The notes: generated by a model not told the origin, from the sequence alone. DNA of 64,000 bases from Eurosta solidaginis (GCF_040869045.1 NC_090323.1:158554426-158618425); one strand, 5' to 3'. Positions 11,134 to 23,550 are shown, counted from the first letter of the stretch. Numbers and translations are program-made.

Positions 11134-11574
11134 ACGATTTGCGCCAGTAACTACTGTTCTGATTAAATTTGATTATCTGTAGCGAAAAAAAGGAGCAAAG
11201 TAATAATCAACAAAAACAACATCAACTGAAGCAACTTGAGGCGCCCCTATAGGAGGTTGCATTCGCTACACATACATACACACTTGCATTAAAACATTTA
11301 TTTGTGTGTAAATATATATTTGAATAGTTTATTTGTAATTAAGGATATAAGGATATTGGAACGAAGGATATTCAAAAGCACATATATATAGTTATTCATA
11401 TTAATAAAAGTGAATGGATGTAAGTGTTTGTATGTATTACACTGTGTAATATTTTCCAGAATTGTAATCTGATGACTTTACAAAATTAAAGAAAACTTCA
11501 AAACCATTTGAATTTTGAACTCTGATAGGCGGATAAGGGTTCCAGTAAGCTCGAAATAGCAACACAGCTCGGCA

Positions 11575-11910
11575 TATAAACTACTGTGATAAGCTGCTTG
11601 AAATGTTCATCAGGATATTCAGCGGATGGTGGGTGGACCTTCTTAAGACCGTAGTAAGATTCTGCAGGTAAAACCATGGCGCCCTGTAAGGGACACTGAA
11701 GACTTCAGGTGTTTTCGGAATATCAACGGAACTGCTCAAAATCGTTACCTGAATATTTATGTTGACGGAGGTATGAAGGCCGGAGTAAGTTGTTGAAGGA
11801 AATCATTATGGCGCCCTGTAAAGTACATCATATGCTACCAGTGCGCTTGGAATAGCACTTGGTATGATAAACTGCTAAGCTGAGATATTAAATTGTGGTG
11901 CCCTGTAAGG
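11575..11910. repeat. Three diverged copies of a ~110-130-bp repeat
   Basis: GGCGCCCTGTAAGG or a close variant occurs near 11677, 11811 and 11893, each preceded by related text (GATAAACTGCT- or GAAATCATTATGG-like). Copies are strongly diverged. 11134-11574 between this and the previous repeat is AT-rich with no other feature seen. Confidence 0.45.
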
Positions 11911-12879
11911 ATCTTGAACATACAAGAGATGCCCCTGCTTTTAACGAGCACACAATGCTAATCGAATTGTTTTTGTTTTGGACAAAGATTAGGATTTATA
12001 TTTGGAATTTGTAGGCTCTTAAGGTGGGAGGTATGATATTCTGTCACTGTGTTAGATTGGGGTAAAACCCAATCGAAATGGCAGCGGGATAATATCGAAC
12101 CCGCACACGTCCTGTTCAAATATGGGTAGGCCTCAGGGTACATTCCGGGTCCGTCGTCGTTAAATTGGTGGTGTAGGTGCGGTTGAGGTCTCTACTGCTT
12201 TGCGTCCGGTCTAACTCTGAACGCATGTCGGATAAGGCCATGTGCCAACACTCGCGTGGCCTCCTCGCGAAATATAGATAGCCACGAGACCATAGTTGGG
12301 TAACTATACATCCGAACCCGGGTAGCAGCGTGGAGGTAGGACTCATTAAAATGGAAACTAATGAAAATACAGCAGATGAGGGAGAAATGTAGGAGAGGCC
12401 ATAACAGATAAAGCCAAGAGTAAATCGGGAGCCATCAAGGCACTAAAAGCGTGGTCTGTGGTCAGATGGCGGACGAGGAGTCTCCATTAAGGATGGATGG
12501 CAACGGGTGTCGAAACCAACTCCTAGCCAATCCAGGAAAAGTGGGAAGAGGGCTTCGAAATCGGACCATGGTAGTAGGTTCAGGCAAGACAAAGGGCTGA
12601 TCGTACGGATCAGATTAAGCTCTTAATTCAAGCCACTATGTGTGGGGCTGAGTTGCTTGGGCAGTGGAGCTTAGTCATATAGGACCATCAAATTTTAAAG
12701 GGAGTTTAAAAAGGGTTCGGCTAATAAGACGAACCAGTATAATATTAAGGGAAAAGCCTTACTGGGAGAAGTGATTCTGAAGGTCAGCCTGGATGGAATA
12801 GCCAGTAACAGCCAGTGTATATCCGCTTGCACTACAAGCGATATTGCTTCGAAAACGCAAAATGCCATTAGGGGCAAGC
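11911..12879. other. No recognised feature
   Basis: GC content is higher than the neighbouring AT-rich blocks, suggesting decayed coding-type mobile DNA, but no domain is recognisable. Short minus-strand open stretches at 11958-12346 show no known motif. Confidence 0.4.
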
Positions 12880-13040
12880 GATCGACACCTCGAAGGAAGG
12901 CTCTGTGTTACCGACGACTGGCCAAGAATATTCCGAAGCGTTGCAGTGGAAAGGCTGTTTCTTAGATATCTGAAAACCATGCCTGGACATTGGACTGTGC
13001 CAAGAGTTTCATCTGTAATGACGATCACACACCGGAGTCG
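12880..13040 (+). pseudogene. Possible zinc-knuckle remnant of a non-LTR ORF1
   Basis: Across two frames, CYRRLAKNIPKRCSG is followed by HAWTLDCAKSFICNDDH. The spacing of Cys and His resembles the paired CCHC knuckles of R1/I-type ORF1 proteins, with at least one Cys replaced by Arg and an intervening stop. This is a weak, motif-level match. Confidence 0.25.
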
Positions 13041-15062
13041 AATGATCCCGATGAACAGCATGGTTCGAAGTATGATACGGCCAAAAAAAGGCTGTGGCCT
13101 ATTAGGGTCAACGCCTCCTTGAATAAAGGAGACTGGGGAGTTGAGAACGTTCAACGGAAATGTCAAAAGTACAGCCTCCGTCCCCCTGGAAGTGATCGAC
13201 AGAGGCAGGGAGGATGACTTTACCACCCAGAAGAAGTGGATGTGAGTGGCTAGTTCGATATCGTCGTTCTCTATGACCGCCGTTATGAAGAGCCCTGGTC
13301 CATGGATAGCCTTTGAATACTCGGATTTGGAGTGGGGCTACACTACAGGCCGTGGATCGGAGGGTGTTTCCTTTTGAACCGAGGCCTCTTCACGATATGT
13401 AGGGCAACGTCGAATGCATTTCCCACACCCCACAAAGCTCTTGAGGGCATCTCTGGTTAAGCCCCACTACCTCAAACACATTTCATCTGGGGTTGCAATT
13501 ATTCGATCCGGGCAAAGTGAATGTTACACTGTGAGTTTTCCAAACATATTGACACACAAATGTAAGCTTTTTGGTGTGTATATATTTCTATTATCTAATC
13601 AGCGCTTGCAAACGTTGGCAAAGAGTAGCAGCCTACCAAAGTCATCATCGCCATCATCATCACGGCGCGCTTTTGCTTTTGCGACGCGGCTGCAATAAAA
13701 TAAATAAAATTCTCAACTTTTTGCAAAATATGCACACTTGAAAAATAAATTACAACAACTTTGCAATAAAATTACAACAAAGTAACTACAAGTATACCCT
13801 CTATGTATTGATATATGTAGGGATGTTTGTTGTTGTATGTTATGCTGCATTAAATTGTTTTTACACATTCGGATCTTTATACTTAATAAATGTTCATAGA
13901 CTGCCAAGTTTGTTGGATTGGAATCAAGTCCTTTCATAACAAACATACTTATAAGCGCACTTGAACGATGCAAAGTAGAAATATACATATCGAGTTTGTG
14001 TTGGTGGGGTAAGCGAAGCAACCTACCTGGTGGAGAAATTAGAACACTCAACTTCGCCTATTTTGAAATCGAACTACATAAAAATTAATGAATATTTGTA
14101 TGTTTTTTACAGTAGGTCCATTTGAGCTTGTTTAGGGCGTTAATCTTTAACTTCAAAATGTGGTCATGGTACCTTGACAGGACAATCTTCTCTTAACTGA
14201 AGATGAGAATTAAAGCATCTTCAATTGACGTGCACTCTTATCGAAGTATAATCTATCAACGTTTTAAAAATATAAAAGAAAATTTGTGCATGTCCTTTAT
14301 GGCCACTGAAGTCCTTATATTACTATTATACAATTTGTAGGCTACTGGACATAAAGTTAGGTAAGGTTAAGAGGGCGTGCATGGGAAGTTTCCACACTTT
14401 CACTCGGAAACATTTTTGTCCATTGTGAATGCCCTCCGTGAGTGGCGTGTGAAGACACATTCGTCCAACTAAATTACTTCCTAGTAGCCCTCAAAAACCC
14501 GCTTGCTTTCTTTGCCTCGTGTGCAATCCTGGACATCGGTAAAGAACGTGATGAATCGACTCCTATTCCTTTTTGTCCTGACAGTTTGCGCAGAGGGAGC
14601 TGGTTGGTATGTACCATCATCGGAGCATCGGGGAAATGGCGCAATTACCTATCTTGGCGCCCGAAAGAAATCTCCCTGCAGATTTGTTTAGCTTGGGATG
14701 AAAACTATTTCTTTTCCCATCTAAACAGAGCAATAAGGACCTTGAGATCTCTTAATAGTCCCTGTTGGTCCACTGACCCAATCTTGTCACTATGTCCAGG
14801 CACCCTGCACAGGCAGATATTGAAATGCCTTATTGACGCCAGCAAAGCCAGATAGCTTCGCATTATATGCTACTTTATGACATTGTATTCTAATGCATAT
14901 AACGTGGCTCGACGGCCGACTAATATTGTTACAGTGGTGTTTGAGACCTTAAGGTCTTTGGGCCGTATGGCTGCTCTCTCCATTGCATAAATAGGTCTCC
15001 GCCTGGAAGACGCCGCAGATAAATTGAGTATAGCAGTTCACTTTGCCATTTTTCAGCAGTCT
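13041..15062. other. No recognised feature
   Basis: Includes open stretches up to 137 codons (14442-14855) without a known motif, and a local GGTTAAGAGGG/GTTAGGTAAGG patch near 14357-14376. I see no gene here. Confidence 0.4.
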
Positions 15063-17645
15063 GTGTTTCATTTCATTTTCATTTCATTTCATTTATTTTT
15101 TAGTCTATGATTTCATTAATCTTACAGACTAGATTTACATTCATTCAACTTAAATGCTAATAAATTTATTTTATACATAATACGAGTAAAGCTTAGCGCT
15201 AAAGGACGCTCTCGGGAGTGCGAAGTCAAGCTCAAGGCTAAAAAAGATCCTGTTATATTCACTGAGGGCCCTAGAGATTGGATCAAAATTGTGATAGTTA
15301 GCTCCGATAACTTTCACGTGGAACGGATATTGGGCACGAAGGGTTCTGCTCGGGACATTGAAGCCAATTTGCGCTAGTAGTTCCGGGCAGGCAACCCAAC
15401 CACATATAAGATCATACACAAACAGCAGAGATTGAATATAACGTCTGGTCGCAAGCGACTTCATGTTTATAAGGGCACAGCGGGCGCGGTAAGAAGGTAA
15501 TTGTTCTAAAAAATTAAGCGGTTGGAGTGCGAATCGAGTGAAACTTTTCTGTACTCTTTCCAGTCTTCGAGAATGAGAGCAATAAATTGGGTTCCAAATT
15601 ATGGAAGCATATTCCAGCTTTGAGAGAACTAAAGAATTATATAAAATTTTTCTGGTGTATGGATCTTTGAAAGTTCGCCCATATCGCCGCAGGAAAGCCA
15701 AATTGGAATAGGCTTTAGGAAGAATGGAGCTAATATGATTCGCGAAGGTAAAACCACAGTCAAACATTACTCCAAGATCAACGAATTCCCTGACGCTAGA
15801 GAGATTATCATCAGCAATTGAATACGCGGTATTAATCGTATTGAGGTTTCTCGAAAGCGTCATAAAAAAACATTTCTTTATATTAAGGCGTAGATTATTT
15901 ATAATGTTCCAATTAGTTAATCTATTTAGATCATCTTGTAAAAGACATACATCTGACATGCTCGAAATTGTTCTAAAAACTTTTAGATCATCTGCGTAGA
16001 GCAGGTATTTTGAACTCCTAAAACAGGTTCCTATATCATTTATAAAAAAAAGAAATAAAATTGGCCCGAGAATACTACCCTGAGGTACCCCAGATGTGGC
16101 AATGAATGAATAAGACTTGGTATTCTCAATTTCGACGAACGAGGTTCTATTAGTGAGATAGGACCCAATCCAACGTTAAAAGGTAGAATGGAAACCCAAT
16201 AGTTCAAGCTTGCCTAATAGTATGCTGTGGGTGACAGTATCAAATGCCTTGGCGAAGTCAGTATATACAACATCAACTTGATGTCCATTTTTGAACGACG
16301 AAATGCAAAAATGAGAAAATTAGGCTAGGTTCGTAACTGTGGAGCGACCACTGACAAACCCGTGTTGACACTCATCTATGGAACCTTTTATTACAAAGGA
16401 TAGATTCTCTTTTACCACTTTTTCAAAGAGCTTCGAGCAAGTGGGCAGTTTAGAGATGGGTCTGTAGTTAGTTACTATGTTTTTGTTGCCAGATTTAAAG
16501 ATAGGAGAAATCGAGGCTATTTTCCACCTATCAACAAACTCACCTCTTGTTAGGGAAAAATTGAAAATGTAACTTAATAGGACGCAAAACGACGTGCTAC
16601 ATTTCTTTAGAATAAACGACGAAATTCCCTCAGTATCGCTTTTTATCGACGTTTCCAGATCTAGGATGGCTTTCATAACGTCTTCCTCTGAGACTAATAT
16701 GGATCCGAAGTAAACCATTTGTTCGACATCGGCGGAAAAATTATTAGCAGGGTTGCTAGTTACGAAGTTTGATTTAAAGAAATCTGCGAAAAGATTAACA
16801 GTATCCAATAAGCTCTCAGAAGCTATACCGCCGTAGGACATACAATTTGGGATATTAGAACAACCTTTTTTAGATCGTATATATCTCCAGAACGCCTTAG
16901 GGTTTTCCTTCATCTCTACTTCATACCGAGAAATATATTGCTTGTATAAAAATTTGTCAAGTACATTAAAGCTTTTACTATAATAAATATATTTTTCTTT
17001 ATGAGAGACATCCTTCGAAGCTTTATAGAGTTTAAGATGTTTATTTCTAAGATTCTTAAGCTTTTTTAGATTTTTCGTATACCACGGAAGTTTATGCATT
17101 CTCGCGGGAAGTAAGGGTAGATTATCAGAGAAAATTTCGAGTATATTAAGAAGAAAGGCATCGTAACATTCCGCTACGCTTTTAGAGGCGAAAATTGAAT
17201 TCCAATTTAAATCCAAAATTTTTTCTTTTAAAGCATTAAAATCGGCGGCACGAAAATCAAACTTTGCAGTGGAGATTATACTCGGAACTGAAACAAAATT
17301 AAAAAATTCCAGAGTTAAGGAGAGTGGGACATGGTGCATATCGCACCTGCATATAGGGAAAGTGGCCTCCGAAACACTAAAAATCAAGTTTTCATCTACA
17401 AAGATAAGATCTAAAATATTATTAAGCTCATTGTAAAATGAATTAATTTGGGTTAAGTTAATGCTGAAAAGACTATCTATAAAATTTATTTCGTGCGAGC
17501 TATTCACCCTTGTTGGTGTTAAGATACCATTATCAAGTTAATTTGACCATACAATTTTATTGAGGTTAAAATCACCCAAAATACAAAAATTACACTCTTC
17601 ATCATTCTCATAAAGATTCACAATATTGTTTATATGTGCAGCACC
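15063..17645 (-). mobile_element. Jockey/CR1-type non-LTR retrotransposon, 5' truncated
   Basis: Minus-strand element. Its 3' end at 15063-15105 is a pentanucleotide tail (AAATG repeated with variants) after a short 3' UTR. Its 5' end is lost inside the endonuclease domain near 17645, where CILGDFNL is the last clear motif. It lacks ORF1 and most of the endonuclease, as expected from incomplete target-primed reverse transcription. Confidence 0.85.
15171..17585 (-). pseudogene. Endonuclease end plus reverse transcriptase of a non-LTR element
   Basis: From right to left: GDFNL (endonuclease active-site block), NILDLIFVD (endonuclease end), RT fingers with YRPISKLPTCSKLFEKV, then DFAKAFDTV, GVPQGSILGPILF, and the catalytic YADD at 15987-15998, then ~260 residues of thumb and C-terminal region ending at a TAA at 15171. 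All pieces share one frame; only three stops interrupt it (about 17538-17540, 16320-16322 and 16176-16178), so damage is by point mutation rather than indels. RT would copy the element RNA at the nicked target. The match is to the Jockey/CR1 superfamily; the exact clade is not determined. Confidence 0.85.
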
Positions 17646-18119
17646 GGACGTTGGATCTGGACGTTGGATTAGTTATGATGCCGTTTAATCGCGCCTTTGA
17701 CATGCCGTCCAGTGCCCTATTTTGGTTGATTTTCGCCAGTGGGATTCGCTTAGTCGTCTAGCCACTTTCGCGTCCAAACCCTGGACGAACACATAAAGTG
17801 GTATCAAAATTAAAAATGTCGTTTAACCCTTGCTGTGGTGCGCTGCTCACTGCACCTGTTATTCCTAGGCATCCTACACTTTGCACCTTCTCTTCTTTTC
17901 CGGGGCATAAATATCAATTTGCAATTATTCAGAACTTACTAGATATGGTTTTGATTTAAAAAAGTGAACGGCGCTTCGTCTCCAACAAAGTAAACCCCTA
18001 TACAACCTAAAAGAACTAGTGTAGGGAAATAGAGAGAGGTTGAGTATAATAAAAATAGGAATAGGAATTAAAATATGTAAACGTATAGGATATTGATTAG
18101 AAATTGGAAATGGAATAGT
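17646..18119. other. No recognised feature
   Basis: Unassigned sequence between the non-LTR element and a purine-rich tract. Confidence 0.4.
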
Positions 18120-18360
18120 TATTTGTGCAGAAATTGGAAGATCAAATGAAAGAAGATGAAAAAGACGAAAAAAGAAGGTGGGAAAAGGAAGATTAAGTGA
18201 AGGAGGAAGTTAGAGAGGCAGAGAAAAGGGTGGAGTGAGGAAAAAAGAGGGGATGATGAAAGGAAAGGTGAAGAGGGGAGAAGAAGGGGAAAGAAAGAAA
18301 CAAGTTATGAGGAAGAGAAAGCCTTGCGGGAAGAGGAAGAAGAAAATGGAGACGTAGAAT
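18120..18360. repeat. Purine-rich tract on the plus strand
   Basis: About 240 bases are almost all A and G (for example GGGGAGAAGAAGGGGAAAG), with few pyrimidines. Similar tracts lie at 38690-38740 and 39495-39615. Confidence 0.85.
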
Positions 18361-19540
18361 AAAATTGTTTAACTTTCAGCCGGGCAATGTCCACAAGGCA
18401 TGTCTGGTGTCGTGTATAAAAACCGACTGAATCCCAGGGCAATTCTTTTGCATGTGGTTCGAGCAGCACACTACTTCCGAACGATTTATCCCAAGTATTC
18501 TCTTGAATATGCGTTTGGTGGTGAGTTTATGAGGGAAAGCGACAACCTTCTAAGATCACTGCGTTATAGTCAGTTTAAGGCCCATTCCTGTTTTGTATCA
18601 AATGGCCAGCTATTCAAACGTGTAAGTTAACATCATTACCCACAGATCAAGCTCGTACGGTCTAATGATTCGCCTTTAATTCTTGAATATCCCAGTCATC
18701 TCAGCACATGCACCAACGAGGTAGAATGCCTATGGGTAGAGTGGCGCTTCATAGCAGCGCCTGGATTGCATATACGAATGCTGCTTCCGTGATTATTTTA
18801 AAGGCGTGCTTGGTACCTTTAAAGCCAGGTTGGGACAAAAAAAGATATATTTGTCTCCACAACCGGAAAAATGACCATATCCAGCACCAAGTTTAGCGAT
18901 ATATGTCTCACCTCTTGGCGTCCAAAACTAGACATATTGCCAACGACCACGCCAATCAGCTCGTACACCTGCTCTCTGAGAGTGTTGAAGGTTTGCATGC
19001 TGAGCTATTCGAATTCGGGCGGGTGCATATATGATGATTTAAATGTAAATGTTCTTCGCCCAATCCACAGGAATGAACACACGTAGGCATATAATTTCCT
19101 GTTAAGCATATTATGGGAACAAGCCCAACGTAGACCCACTCATCGAACTTTATCAGTGCGAATTTGGACCTGGTAAAGCTATCGTAGACAAGCTTCTTGC
19201 AATGCTCCAAATTTCTCAAAAAACCTGCCGCAGCGACCTCAAACTAAACAAAACTTGTCTGGCCTTATTAAACTAAAACTGAATACCGTAAATTGTTTCC
19301 AATTATATGCTTGTGTGAATATTGATGTTTAAATGCGTTCGTATGTGTGTTAAAGTGCATTGGGTAATGGAATGGGATGGCAAGCATTTGCACGAGTTCA
19401 TGCGTTTATCTGCGTGCAAAAAGTTTTCACAAATAAAACATATTGTTGCAAAAGGCATTTAGTGAGCACTCATTTTTTGCACTCCCACACCATATGCATA
19501 CGTGTATGTTTAACCCAGTGGAAAAATGAAGAAGTAAGAG
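18361..19540. other. No recognised feature
   Basis: Several open stretches of 60-87 codons on both strands (18400-18630, 18708-18896, 18956-19219 and others), none with a motif I know. Could be decayed mobile DNA. Confidence 0.4.
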
Positions 19541-20340
19541 CACTTACTAAAATTACCAAAAATTCGAGAATATTTCAAAAATTCAAAAAATAATGTTCAG
19601 TTCTAGAATTCATGCAACGGAAACAAATCTACACACAATTACAAAAACTATTCATATACATAGTACATATATCTGAAAAGTTGAAAAATTCAAAATAAAC
19701 AAAAAAACTGTCCTTTGTAGCTTCAATAGATTTATAGGAAAAAATTCCGACAGTATTTCGCAAAATAATCACATTTTTGAATAAAATTAAAAATTCAAAA
19801 ATTTGAAAATATCCACAGGTAAAATAAACTTCCCTGAGTAACTTTCTACAATACTAGGGTTTAAAAAAGTTCTACAGAATTCAGCCAAATGGACAAATTT
19901 ATACAAAAAACTTAAAAAACTGTACTGACTGAAGTGATTTTCAAAAGCCCTTGAGTTTCTGAAAAGGAAGAAAGTTTACGCGAATTTTGCTAATTTTTTA
20001 AGAGTCCAAAAAATGTTGAAAGTAAAAAAAATTTAAAATTAAAAAAAAATTTTTACAAAATATTAAAATCACTAGCCATAACCTTTTCATAGTACAAGAG
20101 TTCACAAAAAGAAAAGAATGTTCTGCAAAATGGTCACTTTTTGTTCGAAAACTGCAAAAAAAAATATATAAAAGTTAAAATAAAATAATGAAAAAAACTG
20201 TGCTTTTGAGTTCCTGGGGTGGAAAAAAAAGATCTGCAAGATCACGCCAAATTTTGAAAAGCATTTAAGAAGTAAAAAAAAAATTTTTTTTCAAATATTA
20301 TAACTTCAAAAATTAAACAAGCCTTAGTACCTGTTCATAG

Positions 20341-20935
20341 CAGAGCTTAAAATTTCTCGAACTTGTGCGAGGAAAGATTTCTCGCGAGTCTCACCTTCTA
20401 GTGAGATTCTCTAATCTCGAATTACTCGTAAGGCTCGCGAGCTTCTCGACATTCAATTTAATCGATTCATCGTTTGTTTTATATAGAGCTTATGATTTCT
20501 TCTGCAGCACAAGCGAAAATTTCCACATAACCATAACTAAAAAACATCGAAATTTATAGAATACTGATAATGCAACGACTGAATTGAAAGTCGAGAAGCA
20601 CGCGAGTATTACGAGTATTTCGGGATTGGAGAATCTCGCGAGAAGCTGTATTCTCAATATCTCGTTAAAAAAATAAAATGTTGTGAACAAAATTATATGT
20701 GTAACAAATATGTTTTGAGTTAAATGACATTGGAAAGCAATATAATCAACAAAAAATTCACAAGTAAAAAAAACCAAGTGTATAAATACTGTCCCATACA
20801 GCAATTAAGTTGATGTCAAGAAGCTCGCTCGATTTACGAGTACTTCGAGACACGAGAATCATGCGAGAAGTCGGGTTCTCGATTTCTCGGGTCTCGAAAA
20901 TCTCGCTTGTGTTCGAGAAGAAATCGTAAGTTCTA
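20341..20935. mobile_element. hAT-like foldback MITE with 8-bp target duplication
   Basis: Flanked by GTTCATAG at 20333-20340 and 20936-20943. The ends CAGAGCTTA… and …TAAGTTCTA open inverted arms of ~115 bp rich in TCTCGA words. They pair through CTCGAAC, GCGAG, ACTCGTAA and GCGAGCTTCT. A third related arm lies at about 20585-20660. The 8-bp duplication and CAGAG-like end point to hAT. No transposase. A fragment of the same family lies at 31917-31950. Confidence 0.8.
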
Positions 20936-21164
20936 GTTCATAGTAGTAAAGTTCATAAAGGGAGAAAATGTTCTGCAAAATTACACCATACATGTATCCA
21001 AATTTTTCTAAAAACAAAAAAAAGTTCGGGTGTAACCGAACATTACATACTCAGTTGAGAGCTATGGTGACAACATAAGGGAAAATAACCATGTAGGAAA
21101 ATGAACCGAGGGTAATCCTGGAATGTATTTGTATGACATGGGTATCAAATGAAAGATATTAAAG

Positions 21165-22205
21165 AGTATTTTATGAGGGAGTGGGCCATAGTTCTATAGG
21201 TGGACGCCATTTAGGGATATCGCCATAAAGGTGTATCAGGGTTGACTCTAGAATTTGTTTGTACGATATGGGTATCAAATAAAAGGGGTTAATGAGCATT
21301 TTAAAAGGGAGTGGGCGTTAGTTCTTTAGTGGACGCCTTTTCGAGATATCGCCATAAAGGTGGACCGGGGGTGACTATAGAATGCGTTTGTACAATATGG
21401 GTATCAAACGAAAGGTGTTAATGAGTATTTCAAAAGGGCGTGGGGCTTAGTTCTATACGTAGACGCCTTTTCGAGATATCGCCATAAAGGTGGAGCAGGG
21501 TGACTCTAGAAAATGTTTGTACGATATGGGTATCAAATTAAAGGTGTTAATGAGTATTTTAAAAGGGAGTGATCCGTAGTTCCATAGGTGGACGCATTTT
21601 AAAAGGGAGTGGGCCTTAGTTCTTTAGGTGGACGCCTTTTCGAGATATCGCCATAAAGGTGGACCAGGGGTGACTCTAGAATGTGTTTGTACAATATGGG
21701 TATCAAACGAAAGGTGTTAATGAGTATTTTAAAAGGGCGTGGGGCTTAGTTCTATACGTAGACGCCTTTTCGAGATATCGCCATAAAGGTGGAGCAGGGG
21801 TGACTCTAGAAAATGTTTGTACGATATGGGTATCAAATTAAAGGTATTAATGAGGGTTTTAAAAGGGAGTGGGCCTTAGTTCTATAGGTGGACGCCTTTT
21901 TGGGGATATCGCCACAAAGGTGGACCAGGGGTGACTCTAGAATGTGTTTGTACGATATGGGTATCTAATTAAAGGTATTAATGAGGGTTTTAAAAGGGAG
22001 TGGTGGAAGTTGTATAGGTGGATGCCTTTTCGAGATATCGCCATAAAGGTCGACCAGGGGTGACTCTAGAATGTGTTTTGATCGATATGGGTATCCAATT
22101 AAAGGTATTAATGAGGGTTTTAAAAGGGAGTGGTGGTAGTTGTATATGTGAAGGCGTTTTCCAGATATCGAACAAAATGTGGACCAGGGTGACCCAGAAT
22201 ATCAT
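21165..22205. repeat. About 8-unit tandem array of copy B
   Basis: Same ~130-bp unit as copy A in opposite orientation: GATATCGCC(A)TAAAGG recurs near 21216, 21346, 21476, 21645, 21775, 21905 and 22036. A partial unit is duplicated at about 21560-21620, giving one long spacing. Confidence 0.9.
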
Positions 22206-22234
22206 CTGTTGGGCACCGCTAATTTATTTATATA

Positions 22235-23550
22235 CCGGGTGGCTGATGAAAGCCGCTACCAAAAAAAAAAAATTAAATAACTTTTTTTCTATTTAATGAA
22301 TCTGGTTAATTTTTTTTTTATTTTGCAGATTGACTTTTACATTTAACAAAAATGGATAACTGGGACACTGAAACGAGAATTTTGATTGTCCGCCGCTATT
22401 ACGCACTGGAGTCCGTAGTTTCGGTTCAAAGAGAGTATAGGCGCACGTTTGGCGGCAATCCTCCGAGCAGATGGACCATAATGAGACTTGTAAACAATTT
22501 TGCCGAGCATGGGGCAGTCAACAGAAGACCTTACCATCGAAACCCTTCAGTTCGAACGGAGGAAACAATCGCTGCTGTAGCTGCTGCCATACAAAACAAT
22601 CCACGTGTTTCGACAAGAAGTTTATCTGCTCAAATGGGTGTAAGCAGACAGTCATTACAGTCAATTATGCACAAAGATTTGGACTTATTCCCATATAAAA
22701 TTCAAATGGCCAAAAAACTGAACGCTGCAGACTTGCCGATTCGCTTGGAATTTTGCCAGAAGATGCTTCAAATGGTGGAAGAGGATGGAAACATGTTGAA
22801 CTGTCTTTTCATGTCTGACGAGGCCCATTTCGATTTAAACGGCAACATAAAAAAACAACATTGTCGAATATGGAGTGCTTCCAACCCACACATACTCCAT
22901 GAGACGGAATTGCATCCACTTCGTGTCACAGTGTGGAGTGCAGTTTCATCACGCTGCTTTATCGGGCCCTACTTCTTCGAAAAAAACTGTCACACCGTTA
23001 CGGTTACTGCAGACCGTTACTTGAGCATGTTGAGAGAGTTTTTCTATCCAGAATTACGCCGAATTAGAATTTCTTTCAACTCTGTGTGGTTTCAGCAAGA
23101 TGGTGCAGCTCCTCACATAGCCCGACCTGTTATGACAGAATTGCGACGAAAATTTCCCAATAAGCTGATATCCAGAAACTCCACATTCCGTTGGCCACCC
23201 AGCTCGCCTGACCTTACTGCACCTGACTTTTTCTTGTGGGGTTATTGCAAACAGGAAGTCTACAAAGCAAAACCAACAAATTTGAATGAACTAAGGCAAT
23301 CCATTCGAGAAACAATTGCGGCTATTCCTGTCTCAACTCTCCAAGCAGTAATGAACAACTTTTTTGTAAGATGCCGCATATGCATCAACGAGCAGAGGGG
23401 ACATTTAAAGTCCATTATGTTTAAAACTAATTAAGCTATATTTAATAAAATTGAATGAGCTTTAACATAAATAAAAGAAAAATGAATTCCATACACTGAA
23501 AAAAAAATTATGTGAGTTTCTTAATGTAGCAAAATTCATCAGCCACCCTG
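22235..23550 (+). mobile_element. Complete mariner-type element, DD41D (rosa-like)
   Basis: A 1316-bp unit bounded by TA dinucleotides at 22233-22234 and 23551-23552. The inverted ends read CCGGGTGGCTGATGAA on the left and CAGGGTGGCTGATGAA on the right strand, one mismatch in 16, with GCTAC repeated a few bases inside both. Copy C at about 36630-36650 shows the uninterrupted site (TTTATATATGTAATACC), so the insertion and its TA duplication are directly visible. It carries one uninterrupted transposase frame. Confidence 0.95.
22352..23434 (+). CDS. Mariner transposase, DD41D, uninterrupted 360 aa
   Basis: Cut-and-paste transposase of the Tc1/mariner superfamily, acting in the nucleus on its own terminal repeats. 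Residues 1-60 form one helix-turn-helix (RRTFGGNPPSRWTIMR context) and residues 85-115 a second (LSAQMGVSRQSLQSIM). The catalytic acidic residues are Asp156 (FMSDEAHF), Asp250 (WFQQDGAAPH) and Asp292 (LTAPDFFLWG). There are 41 residues between the last two, so DD41D, the spacing described for the rosa element of Ceratitis; ordinary mariner is DD34D. The ATG at 22352 is the first in frame after the left repeat, and 360 aa is close to full family length. The TAA at 23432-23434 is followed by AATAAA-type signals within 60 bases. No stop or frameshift, the only such ORF in the window. Confidence 0.93.
   Translation: MDNWDTETRILIVRRYYALESVVSVQREYRRTFGGNPPSRWTIMRLVNNFAEHGAVNRRPYHRNPSVRTEETIAAVAAAIQNNPRVSTRSLSAQMGVSRQSLQSIMHKDLDLFPYKIQMAKKLNAADLPIRLEFCQKMLQMVEEDGNMLNCLFMSDEAHFDLNGNIKKQHCRIWSASNPHILHETELHPLRVTVWSAVSSRCFIGPYFFEKNCHTVTVTADRYLSMLREFFYPELRRIRISFNSVWFQQDGAAPHIARPVMTELRRKFPNKLISRNSTFRWPPSSPDLTAPDFFLWGYCKQEVYKAKPTNLNELRQSIRETIAAIPVSTLQAVMNNFFVRCRICINEQRGHLKSIMFKTN

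Noticed and set aside
12116..12346. 76-codon minus-strand frame
   Set aside because: Arg/Pro-rich with no motif; overlaps nothing recognisable.
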